Of a stretch of DNA of 64,000 bases, positions 8,635 through 16,250 are shown piece after piece. Both the position numbers and the translations under genes were made by a program. The DNA is from [Synechococcus] sp. NIES-970 (GTDB lineage: Bacteria; Cyanobacteriota; Cyanobacteriia; Cyanobacteriales; MRBY01), in NCBI GenBank assembly GCA_002356215.1, contig AP017959.1:2062195-2126194 (forward strand), read 5' to 3'. The notes below the pieces were generated by a model. It was not told where the DNA came from, did no database searches, and was given only the letters and a program-made list of their open reading frames with translations. Every line of letters starts with the position of its first letter. The first letter of the stretch is position 1.

Positions 8635-9801
8635 ATGAACCCCCGAAATACTGCCCTTGCCTTGAGCCTTTGCTGTCTCGGTTTGGCCCCCCTAACTGTG
8701 GCCAGTACCCCCCAGGCCAGTCAATTGGTTTCTATGCGGGGGACCTATGTGATGATCCAGCGCGGCAGTGAACGACCCGCCTTCGCTCGGGTGGGAAATC
8801 GCCTCGAAAGCCGTAACCAAACCCTCCTGATTCCTGGCAATAATTATTCCCTGGCCCGTCTCTCCTTTGTGGGGGGTGGCCAGGGCTATGCGGGCTTAGT
8901 GGTCCAGGCGGGCCCAGATTTACAGCAGACCCATTATCAGTTTCCCTGTGTGGTCAGTCGCGGCAAGGTGACCCTCAGTTGGCGCCAGGGCAACAATCGC
9001 GGTTGTGAAGAGGGGATCCATCTCAGTCCGAATCGCTCTGGGGCTAAACACCATAAACAGAGCACGAAACAAACAGCCCCCCAGAACATGGAAGGGATTA
9101 TTATTCAACCGGCTAATGACAATGCGGTGATCCTCCAGGCCCGCACCATTGGCGATCGCAAAATTGTTGATGCCCTCGAAGGGGAAATCAACCTGATCTC
9201 GGCCGCCCACCCCCAAGGGTTTACCCTCCAGCCTGGTCAACGTTATAGTCTCGATGGCAGCAATCCAACTGCCAGCCCCCAGGTAGAACCGATCAATACC
9301 GCAGCGATTCTTAATTCCCCAGAACTGCAAGATTTTCTCAATCCCAGCAATTGGACTGCCCCAGGGGATACCCATGCCAGCGGCCCAGAGCAGACTCCCC
9401 CGAGAACCCCAGACCGTCAACCCCCGACGGGATATCCCTCGAACACCGGGAGCAATGGCGGTCTTTGTGAAAACTATTTCACAACCCTGCAAAGGTTTAT
9501 CCAGGAAGCCCAGGCGATCGCCCCAGAAATTTGGGCTTTTACGGATAATCCCTACGCTTTTTTAAATCAGGTCAATAATGGGCAGGCCACAACCCTCGAT
9601 GGGGCGCAACAAGACCGTCTGCGCCAATGGGCAGAGGACTTTATTCAAGAGCTCGAGCGTTGTCAATTTGCGCTCCCAGGCCTCCCGCCGACCACGGAAA
9701 CGGAACCAGAGAACTCCGACGGCACGCCCAACGATCCCCCCCCTGCCAGCCTTGATCCAGATACATCCCCAGAACTAAGGCCAAATTCTTCCCGGTACTA
9801 A
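8635..9801 (+). CDS. Exported protein with FecR-like repeats, paralogue 1
   Basis: The 388-residue protein has a signal peptide (cleavage near LTVAS-T). Residues 30-130 (ASQLVSMRGTYVMIQRG onward) resemble a FecR-type beta domain, with two cysteines (FPCVV and RGCEE) shared with the next gene. A second beta domain around 155-245 ends in ELQDFLNPSNWT, also shared. A Pro/Thr-rich linker leads to a unique helical C-terminus of about 75 residues, then a Pro-rich tail. Ribosome site AAAGGAGA precedes the ATG by about ten bases, and the CHAT gene ends 49 bases upstream. FecR-like assignment is by pattern only. It could be the periplasmic sensor or target for the membrane-bound CHAT protein. Confidence 0.6.
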   Translation: MNPRNTALALSLCCLGLAPLTVASTPQASQLVSMRGTYVMIQRGSERPAFARVGNRLESRNQTLLIPGNNYSLARLSFVGGGQGYAGLVVQAGPDLQQTHYQFPCVVSRGKVTLSWRQGNNRGCEEGIHLSPNRSGAKHHKQSTKQTAPQNMEGIIIQPANDNAVILQARTIGDRKIVDALEGEINLISAAHPQGFTLQPGQRYSLDGSNPTASPQVEPINTAAILNSPELQDFLNPSNWTAPGDTHASGPEQTPPRTPDRQPPTGYPSNTGSNGGLCENYFTTLQRFIQEAQAIAPEIWAFTDNPYAFLNQVNNGQATTLDGAQQDRLRQWAEDFIQELERCQFALPGLPPTTETEPENSDGTPNDPPPASLDPDTSPELRPNSSRY

Positions 9802-9803
9802 CC

Positions 9804-10955
9804 ATGCAACTTTTTAAACCGATTGCGTTCGTTCATCTCACGCTTTTTGGGTTACTAGGTCTGACGCCCCTGCTCCGGGCCAGTACCCCCAGCGCCAGCC
9901 AGATCGTCTCCCTCCAAGGCGATCGCCTCCTCCTCCAAACAGGTAACCAGCGCCCCAACCCCGCCCAAGTGGGCAGCCGTCTCGCAAGCCAAAACCAGGC
10001 CCTCATCGTTCCAGGAAACAATATCTCCCTCGCCCGACTTGCTTTTCTGGGAGGCGGCCAAAGCTACGCTGGCCTGCTACTCCAGGCGGGCCCCGACCGA
10101 CAACAAACCCAGTATCGTTTTCCCTGCGTTGTTGCTGGGGGACGGATCACCCTCAGTTGGCGACGGGGAGAACAGCGAGGCTGCATCGATGGCATCCGCC
10201 TGGGGACTGGAACCACAGCTCCCAAACAGCAGACCAAGGCTAATCCCAAAGATCAAGGGCTTGCCCTAACCCCAGCAATAGCCATGGCCCTGACCATTCA
10301 ACCCGAAAGCCACGAGGCAATTTTGTTACGGGCGGTGACCGATGACAATTTTCAAGCCGTTGAGACGCTCCAGGGGGCAATCCGCATCACCTCGGCCCAA
10401 CATCCCCAGGGTTTTATCCTCCGTGCTGGGGAGATTTATTACAGACTAGCCAATGGTCAAGAACAAACTGAATCTTTTGAACCCGCCGCGGCGATCGCCA
10501 ACTCTTCAGAACTCCAAGAATTCTTAAATCCGCATAATTGGACCCATTCCCCAACTCCTCAACCCATTTCCCAAGACATCACTAACCACCTGGTCGCCCT
10601 CCGGGATCCAGGGCAGCATCCTGGCACCGATCCCCAGAGCATGCCCGAATTAACTGCCAGTTGCCAAGCAGAAGTAGATGTTTATCTAGCCAATCTCAAA
10701 GCCACCATGGGAAATACCTGGCGTCCCCCCTATCCACCTTCCCCTGGGGTCTGGCGCACTGAAGTCACCTATCTGCTCACCAGGGAGGGCCGGGTGCAGA
10801 ATCTCCAAATTGTCAGATCCAGCGGTGTTCCCAACCTCGACCAAGCTGCTCTCAGCCATGTGCGTGCCCTAGAACAGCGTTTTGTGCCCTTTCCCAGTTG
10901 CTATCCAGGCACATCATTGCCCGTAGATAACAACTTCACTGTCCGCTATCAATAA
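9804..10955 (+). CDS. Exported FecR-like protein with TonB C-terminal domain, paralogue 2
   Basis: The 383-residue protein has a signal peptide or anchor (MQLFKPIAFVHLTLFGLLGL). Its first about 250 residues align throughout with the preceding gene, including the paired cysteines (FPCVV, RGC), the GNNxSLARLxFxGGGQxYAGL stretch and the FLNPxNWT end. The C-terminal about 100 residues differ: they match the TonB C-terminal domain, with VTYLLTREGRVQNLQIVRSSG, then LDQAALSHVRA and FVPFP. TonB domains contact outer-membrane proteins. Only two bases separate it from the upstream gene, so they are co-translated. Tandem duplication with a C-terminal domain exchange is the simplest reading. Confidence 0.68.
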   Translation: MQLFKPIAFVHLTLFGLLGLTPLLRASTPSASQIVSLQGDRLLLQTGNQRPNPAQVGSRLASQNQALIVPGNNISLARLAFLGGGQSYAGLLLQAGPDRQQTQYRFPCVVAGGRITLSWRRGEQRGCIDGIRLGTGTTAPKQQTKANPKDQGLALTPAIAMALTIQPESHEAILLRAVTDDNFQAVETLQGAIRITSAQHPQGFILRAGEIYYRLANGQEQTESFEPAAAIANSSELQEFLNPHNWTHSPTPQPISQDITNHLVALRDPGQHPGTDPQSMPELTASCQAEVDVYLANLKATMGNTWRPPYPPSPGVWRTEVTYLLTREGRVQNLQIVRSSGVPNLDQAALSHVRALEQRFVPFPSCYPGTSLPVDNNFTVRYQ

Positions 10956-10990
10956 AACTGCATTAGTTCCAAATTCCAGTCACTATTACC
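10955..10990 (+). promoter_or_regulatory. Putative promoter element, copy B of a pair
   Basis: This is the second copy of the 36-base element described at 1235-1270: AAACTGCAT, AAATT, GTCACTAT and ACC are conserved in the same spacing. It begins at the last base of the TonB-domain gene and would drive the exported protein at 11059 with a leader of about 68 bases. Promoter function is inferred. Confidence 0.45.
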
Positions 10991-11058
10991 CCCCATCGAG
11001 GCAAGGTGATGATTCTCCCCCACCCCTCGAAGCCCACTGTTTTACTGGAATACCCGCC

Positions 11059-11850
11059 ATGCTATTCAACACCCTGATCAAATCCGCCGCAATTCCTTTC
11101 CTCTCGCTTCTCGTGATGGGCACGGCGACGCCCGCCTTTGCTAACCCCCAAGCCGCTGAACCGTCCCTAGAAATTCAATTGCAACAGCTCAAAGACCGCC
11201 TTGCAGGTCTTGAAGCCCAGACCCATTCCCTTGAGGGAAGCTCTCAAGCTGTGGCGATCGCCCCCAGCTCCCATTCCTCCAACCACCAGGGCACCGTCCA
11301 GGGGAATCTGCACCATACCTCCCCTGCGATGCCAACGTCCTTGGCGGCTCAGTTAACCCCTGCCACAGCTATTTTGGTGAACTTCCCCAGTGCCGTGGTG
11401 GTAGATGTGGGTCAAAAAGATGACTATCCCCTCACCCTGCCCCTGTTCCAAGATTTACGGAGCCCCGTTGGAGAGCTGCTCGCTCCTGCCAATACCCCCG
11501 TTACCCTGCGGATTAAGCCCCACGAAGATGGTGCCATTCTCGTGACCGACTCGATTATCGTCAATGGTCAAGTGGTCAATCTCCAAGCCCAGAGCAGCAC
11601 GATGATCCCAGGTCGCACCGTTACCCAACGGACTGCCCAGGAAATGGCCAGACAAAACGGCGCCGTCTGGGGCAACCTCAGCACAGCGATCGCTGGGGCA
11701 ACGGGGACAAATATCCGCACTCAGCAACAGTTCGGTTTCCTCGGGGCAGCGGTAGGTATCCTCTCTGGGATGGGCTCTCCCGATAGCCTCCGGATTGTAG
11801 AAATTCCCGCTGGCTCCGTCCATCTCCTCCAGGTGCAAGGCCAACATTAA
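11059..11850 (+). CDS. Exported protein of unknown function, short coiled coil then beta domain
   Basis: The 263-residue protein has a signal peptide ending at PAFA-N (about residue 29). Residues 37-60 form a short amphipathic coiled coil (IQLQQLKDRLAGLEAQ). After an S/H/Q-rich linker comes a beta-rich domain at about 110-200 (LPLFQDLRSPVGELLAPANTP, IKPHEDGAILVTDSIIVNG). Its pattern of an untunable default followed by INGQVVNLQAQS recalls the TrbI/VirB10-like cores of some cyanobacterial exported proteins; that likeness is weak. A Gly-rich hydrophobic stretch (FGFLGAAVGILSGMG) near 225 may insert in a membrane. It carries promoter element copy B and ends before a terminator, so it is a separate unit. 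Confidence 0.6.
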   Translation: MLFNTLIKSAAIPFLSLLVMGTATPAFANPQAAEPSLEIQLQQLKDRLAGLEAQTHSLEGSSQAVAIAPSSHSSNHQGTVQGNLHHTSPAMPTSLAAQLTPATAILVNFPSAVVVDVGQKDDYPLTLPLFQDLRSPVGELLAPANTPVTLRIKPHEDGAILVTDSIIVNGQVVNLQAQSSTMIPGRTVTQRTAQEMARQNGAVWGNLSTAIAGATGTNIRTQQQFGFLGAAVGILSGMGSPDSLRIVEIPAGSVHLLQVQGQH

Positions 11851-11894
11851 AGCATGGCCCACTTTCAGTAATCCAACAAAATTAAAGCATTCCG

Positions 11895-11933
11895 GGGTAA
11901 AGGGTTTGGGAATCACCTTTTACCCTTTTTTTA
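11895..11933 (+). terminator. Rho-independent terminator
   Basis: GGGTAAAGG pairs with CCTTTTACCC (one bulged base) around an 11-base loop, followed by a run of seven T. It closes the exported-protein gene ending at 11850 on the plus strand. Confidence 0.75.
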
Positions 11934-11950
11934 TCCATCCCCCCCAAGGT

Positions 11951-12403
11951 TTAGGAGACCATCGCCAGCAGGCGCGCCGCAATGGTGTCGGCAACGGGCA
12001 GCACCGAGAGACGATTGCCCCGGCGCACCACGGCAAATTCTTCGGGGGAAAAGTTTTCTTTTAGCTGATCGAGGCTGATGGTCTGTGGGAAAGTCTCCAG
12101 ATAGCTCACCTCAACGGTGTACCAGCGGGGTTTTTCGGGGGTGGCTTTGGGGTCGAAATATTTGCTCTCGGGGTTAAATTGTGTCGGATCGACTAGGTTG
12201 CTTTGGCTGACCGTGGCAAGGCCGACAATGCCGGGGGGTTTGGTGTTGGAGTGATAAAAAAAGAGGCGATCGCCTTGGGCCATTTGTTGTAAAAAATTGC
12301 GGGCCTGGTAGTTACGAACCCCATCCCAGAGCTCTGGGCCAGTGGCGGCGAGGTCAGCCAAACTGTATTCACTGGGTTCTGATTTAATCAGCCAATATTG
12401 CAT
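11951..12403 (-). CDS. EVE-domain protein (thymocyte nuclear protein 1 family)
   Basis: The 150-residue protein is a single EVE domain. MQYWLIKSEPSEYS at the N-terminus, W-DGVRNYQARNFL near residue 30, then GDRLFFYHSNTKPPGIVG are the family's landmark segments. EVE domains share the PUA-like fold and are thought to bind modified bases in nucleic acid. The length is normal for the bacterial stand-alone form. It is transcribed toward the terminator at 11895-11933. No restriction or methylation gene is next to it, so no defence role is suggested by context. Confidence 0.85.
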   Translation of the reverse strand: MQYWLIKSEPSEYSLADLAATGPELWDGVRNYQARNFLQQMAQGDRLFFYHSNTKPPGIVGLATVSQSNLVDPTQFNPESKYFDPKATPEKPRWYTVEVSYLETFPQTISLDQLKENFSPEEFAVVRRGNRLSVLPVADTIAARLLAMVS

Positions 12404-12452
12404 CGTAAAGTTGGGGGAATGTCGATTTATCTTGGACGTTATTTAGGACAGG

Positions 12453-12962
12453 TTAGGTGCTGTTTGTCTCACAAAAATCAGCACTAACTGTGGCTATATC
12501 CTGATTAGTGTAGCGGCCCGTCCGGGTCATGCCGATAAAATTTGAGACCACCAGGCAGCGTTTATATTCGGTATTGTCGCTATAGACGACGATGGTACGT
12601 CTCTGGCTGAGGCGACCTTGGTAATTAATCTGAATTTGATTTGTTTGGTTATATTGGATCGCGACATTTCGCAGTTGGCGATCGCCCGTCACCGAGCAGT
12701 TTGAGGAAATTACCGGATTGCGAGTCTGCTTCGGGGGAAGACGGATAATGCAATCGCGACTTTTTTTGATCGCTTCCCGTTGGGAGGTCTGGATTAAACC
12801 CCGGAGCACATTCGCCGCTTCATTAACCCGCCCCCGCTCCACCATACCGAGAAAACTCACGGAGGCGATCGCCCCTAAAATACCGACAATACCCAAGCCC
12901 GCCAACAGTTCAAACAAGGTAAACCCAGCGGTCTGTTTAGACTTGGCGATCGAGCATTTCAC
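12453..12962 (-). CDS. Type IV pilin-like / GspH-type prepilin
   Basis: The 169-residue protein has a prepilin leader: KSKQTAGFTLFELLAGLGIV. The peptidase site lies between G and F (about residues 13-14), with the conserved Glu at +5 and a hydrophobic helix after it. The remainder is a short pseudopilin head with three cysteines (DCIIR, NCSVT, RCLVV) and a fourth near the C-terminus. The start is GTG. Cyanobacteria scatter such minor pilins, which serve type IV pili in motility and DNA uptake. No pil operon is next to it; serS lies upstream on the same strand, 82 bases away. Confidence 0.8.
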   Translation of the reverse strand: MKCSIAKSKQTAGFTLFELLAGLGIVGILGAIASVSFLGMVERGRVNEAANVLRGLIQTSQREAIKKSRDCIIRLPPKQTRNPVISSNCSVTGDRQLRNVAIQYNQTNQIQINYQGRLSQRRTIVVYSDNTEYKRCLVVSNFIGMTRTGRYTNQDIATVSADFCETNST

Positions 12963-13044
12963 AACACCAGAGGATGACCTAGCATCCTTTCAAGATGAAC
13001 CCGTTTGGCCCTATCTTATCGACAAAATTCCAGAACAGACACCA

Positions 13045-14328
13045 TTACAAAAAATCCCGTTTTACATAGGGCCGCAACACCTCTGGAACCGAAACAGTAC
13101 CGTTGGGCTGTTGATAATTTTCAAGAATTGCCGCCATGGTTCGTCCGATCGCCAAACCAGATCCGTTTAGAGTATGCACAAATTGGGTACCTTTTTTACC
13201 CGCCTCCTTAAAGCGAATCCTGGCCCGCCGCGCTTGAAAATCATAAAAATTCGAGCAACTAGAAATCTCCCGGTAAGTACCCGCCGAAGGGAGCCATACC
13301 TCGAGGTCATAGCATTTACCTGCCCCAAAACCGAGGTCGCCACTACAGAGTTCGAGAACGCGGTAGGGCAACTGCAACGCCTTCAAAATTGCTTCAGCAT
13401 TTGCCACTAATTTTTCATGCTCCGCCGCCGACGTTTCTGGGTGCACGAACTTCACCAGTTCCACCTTATTGAATTGGTGCAGGCGAATTAGCCCCCTGGT
13501 ATCTTTCCCATAACTACCTGCTTCGCGCCGAAAGCAAGGGGTATAGGCACAGTGGTAAATGGGGAGATTGTCTGCTTCTAGAATTTCATCGCGATAAAGG
13601 TTCGTCACGGGCACTTCCGCTGTGGGGGTGAGCCAGAGGTCATCGTCGGCACACCGGAAGCTTTCTTCCGAAAATTTGGGCAACTGCCCCGTACCCATTA
13701 GGGAGTCGCTATTCACCAATACTGGCGGCATCACTTCCACGTAGCCAGCGGCGATCTGCTGATCCAACATAAAGTTAATCAAAGCCCGTTCGAGGGCAGC
13801 CCCAGCCCCGATCAGGCTAACAAAACGGCTCTGGGCCACCTTTACCGACCGGGCAAATTCTAAAATGCCGAGCTGTTCCCCAATGTCCCAGTGGGGCAAA
13901 ATCTGATCGTTGCTTGGCTTATATTCATCTCCCCAGCGGCGCACCTCTACATTTTCGGTTTCGTTCGCCCCCACAGGTGTGCTGGGATCGGGTAGGTTCG
14001 GTAGGGCGAGGAGGAGGGTTTGAATCTGGGTTTTGAGTTCTTTTTCTTTGGGTTCTAGATCGGCCAGCTTTTGCTTAATTTCGTTCCCTTCTGCTTTGAG
14101 GGTTGCAATCTCTTCTCCACTGGGATCAACGCCACCTTTAATTTTTTGGCCAATGAGTTTGCCGATTTCGTTCCCCCGGGCCTGGAGCTGGCTGCGATCG
14201 CCTTCGAGGGTCCGTTGTTGGATATCCAGATCAAGAATTGGCTGGATGTCATACTCTCCCGCTTTACGGGCATCAAGACGTTCTTGAACAAGGGCAGGAT
14301 TTTCGCGGAGGAGTTTGATGTCTAACAC
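13045..14328 (-). CDS. serS: Seryl-tRNA synthetase
   Basis: This class II synthetase charges tRNA-Ser and tRNA-Sec. The 427 residues are normal length. The N-terminal coiled-coil arm (about 30-105) is followed by the catalytic core with class II motif 2 ([22 protein letters not shown]) near 265-285 and motif 3 ([14 protein letters not shown]) near 390. The start codon is GTG and has no clear Shine-Dalgarno sequence. It is transcribed divergently from ndhC, with a 286-base spacer that must hold both promoters. Confidence 0.97.
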   Translation of the reverse strand: MLDIKLLRENPALVQERLDARKAGEYDIQPILDLDIQQRTLEGDRSQLQARGNEIGKLIGQKIKGGVDPSGEEIATLKAEGNEIKQKLADLEPKEKELKTQIQTLLLALPNLPDPSTPVGANETENVEVRRWGDEYKPSNDQILPHWDIGEQLGILEFARSVKVAQSRFVSLIGAGAALERALINFMLDQQIAAGYVEVMPPVLVNSDSLMGTGQLPKFSEESFRCADDDLWLTPTAEVPVTNLYRDEILEADNLPIYHCAYTPCFRREAGSYGKDTRGLIRLHQFNKVELVKFVHPETSAAEHEKLVANAEAILKALQLPYRVLELCSGDLGFGAGKCYDLEVWLPSAGTYREISSCSNFYDFQARRARIRFKEAGKKGTQFVHTLNGSGLAIGRTMAAILENYQQPNGTVSVPEVLRPYVKRDFL

Positions 14329-14614
14329 GGAATTTGGGGGGCTGCGGTTGAATCACCCAACATTATTCACGATGGCCCCGCAATAATCAATCGGCCCTCC
14401 GGCGGCCCTCTTGAGAAAGCCAAACTGACGGGAATTTTGTTAAACGCTCTTTTCTCGCCCTTTGGGATCGCCTGGAGGAGAGTCGGCGTAAACGAAGAAG
14501 TAGCGCTGGCGGCAGCACACTTCGTCTGTTGAATCCAGAATCAAGTCAATATAGGTTTTATACTGAATAAGACAAAAACTTCAAGTCAAAGAACTGCGAG
14601 GTATTACAACACCA

Positions 14615-14977
14615 GTGTTTGTCCTCTCCGGCTATGAATACTTCCTAGGCTTTCTGATCGTCAGTAGCCTAGTCCCGATCCTTGCCCTCACGGCCTCAAA
14701 ACTACTGCGTCCCAAAGGGGGCGGCCCTGAACGTAAAACCACCTACGAATCCGGGATGGAACCCATTGGCGGTGCGTGGATTCAGTTCAATATCCGCTAT
14801 TACATGTTCGCCCTTGTATTCGTCGTCTTCGATGTGGAAACGGTCTTTCTCTATCCTTGGGCCGTTGCTTTCAATCAATTGGGCCTCCTCGCCTTTGTGG
14901 AAGCCCTAATCTTTATCGCAATTCTCGTCATTGCCCTTGTGTACGCCTGGAGAAAAGGAGCCCTTGAATGGTCATGA
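14615..14977 (+). CDS. ndhC: NAD(P)H-quinone oxidoreductase subunit 3
   Basis: NdhC is a membrane subunit of the thylakoid NDH-1 complex, used in respiration and cyclic electron flow. The 120-residue protein has three membrane helices and the conserved loop [24 protein letters not shown] followed by [13 protein letters not shown]. The start is GTG. The end overlaps the ndhK start by ten bases, giving the ndhC-ndhK-ndhJ order universal in cyanobacteria and plastids. Confidence 0.96.
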   Translation: MFVLSGYEYFLGFLIVSSLVPILALTASKLLRPKGGGPERKTTYESGMEPIGGAWIQFNIRYYMFALVFVVFDVETVFLYPWAVAFNQLGLLAFVEALIFIAILVIALVYAWRKGALEWS

Positions 14978-15699
14978 ATCCCACATCCTTTGAACAACAG
15001 CAAACCGAAAAACTGCTTAACCCGATGGGGCGATCGCAGGTCACCCAGGATTTGTCCGAGAATGTCATTCTCACCACCGTTGACGATCTGTACAACTGGG
15101 CACGTCTTTCCAGTCTTTGGCCCCTCCTTTATGGCACGGCTTGTTGCTTTATCGAATTCGCTGCCCTCCTAGGTTCCCGCTTTGACTTTGACCGCTTTGG
15201 CCTTGTGCCCCGGTCTAGCCCGCGCCAGGCAGATTTGTTACTCGTGGCAGGGACAGTGACCATGAAAATGGCCCCAGCCCTTGTGCGCCTCTATGAAGAG
15301 ATGCCTGAACCTAAATATGTGATCGCCATGGGTGCTTGCACGATCACTGGCGGCATGTTCAGCAGCGACTCCACCACTGCTGTCCGGGGAGTCGATAAAT
15401 TGATTCCTGTCGATCTCTATATTCCCGGCTGTCCGCCCCGCCCCGAAGCGATCATTGATGCGATCATCAAGTTGCGCAAGAAAGTTTCGAACGAAACTAT
15501 CCAAGAACGTTCGATCAAAACAGAGCAGACCCACCGCTACTACAGCACGACCCACAATATGAAAGTGGTTGAGCCGATCCTCACCGGGAAGTATCTCGGC
15601 CTGGATACTTGGAATAATCCCCCTGCAACCCTAACGGAAGCAATGGGGATGCCAGTGCCCCCTGCACTGCTCACTGCAAAACAAAGAGACGAGGCCTAA
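14968..15699 (+). CDS. ndhK: NAD(P)H-quinone oxidoreductase subunit K
   Basis: NdhK is a peripheral-arm subunit that carries the N2-type [4Fe-4S] cluster next to the quinone site. The 243 residues show the four cluster cysteines: Cys59 and Cys60 in GTACCFIEF, Cys124 in MGACTITGG and Cys155 in PGCPPRPE. The first ATG overlaps the end of ndhC; an alternative ATG lies two codons downstream. ndhJ starts three bases after the stop codon, so the three genes are one operon. Confidence 0.97.
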   Translation: MVMNPTSFEQQQTEKLLNPMGRSQVTQDLSENVILTTVDDLYNWARLSSLWPLLYGTACCFIEFAALLGSRFDFDRFGLVPRSSPRQADLLLVAGTVTMKMAPALVRLYEEMPEPKYVIAMGACTITGGMFSSDSTTAVRGVDKLIPVDLYIPGCPPRPEAIIDAIIKLRKKVSNETIQERSIKTEQTHRYYSTTHNMKVVEPILTGKYLGLDTWNNPPATLTEAMGMPVPPALLTAKQRDEA

Positions 15700-15702
15700 G
15701 CC

Positions 15703-16227
15703 ATGGCAGAAGAAAATCAAACCCCCACTCCCGAAGACACATCCATTGTCAAAGCTGGCCCAGTATCTGCACTTCTGACGGAAAACGGGTTTAGTCATGT
15801 TTCCCTTGAACGAGACCATGCAGGCATCGAAATCATCAAGGTTGATGCTGATTTACTCATCCCCCTCTGTACGGCCCTCTATGCCTTTGGCTACAACTGT
15901 CTCCAGTGCCAAGGGGCCTATGACCTGGGGCCAGGGCAAGAGTTAGTCAGTTTTTATCACCTAATCAAGGTCGGTGATAACGTCACTGCACCGGAAGAAG
16001 TCCGGGTCAAGGTCTTTTTGCCCAGGGAAAATCCGGTGATCCCTTCGGTGTACTGGATCTGGAAAGGGGCCGACTGGCAGGAACGGGAAAGCTACGATAT
16101 GTATGGCATTGTCTACGAGGGACATCCCAATCTGAAGCGGATTTTGATGCCGGAAGATTGGATCGGTTGGCCTTTGCGCAAGGACTATGTTTCGCCGGAC
16201 TTTTATGAACTTCAGGACGCTTATTAA
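15703..16227 (+). CDS. ndhJ: NAD(P)H-quinone oxidoreductase subunit J
   Basis: This 174-residue peripheral-arm subunit (30-kDa-type, NuoC-like) contains the family signature [20 protein letters not shown] near residue 125 and ends [14 protein letters not shown]. The acidic N-terminal extension is typical of cyanobacterial NdhJ. It is the last ndh gene of the set. The following FHA-flavoprotein gene begins 23 bases downstream on the same strand and may be read through. Confidence 0.96.
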   Translation: MAEENQTPTPEDTSIVKAGPVSALLTENGFSHVSLERDHAGIEIIKVDADLLIPLCTALYAFGYNCLQCQGAYDLGPGQELVSFYHLIKVGDNVTAPEEVRVKVFLPRENPVIPSVYWIWKGADWQERESYDMYGIVYEGHPNLKRILMPEDWIGWPLRKDYVSPDFYELQDAY

Positions 16228-16250
16228 ACATACAGTGGCGATCGCCCGGC

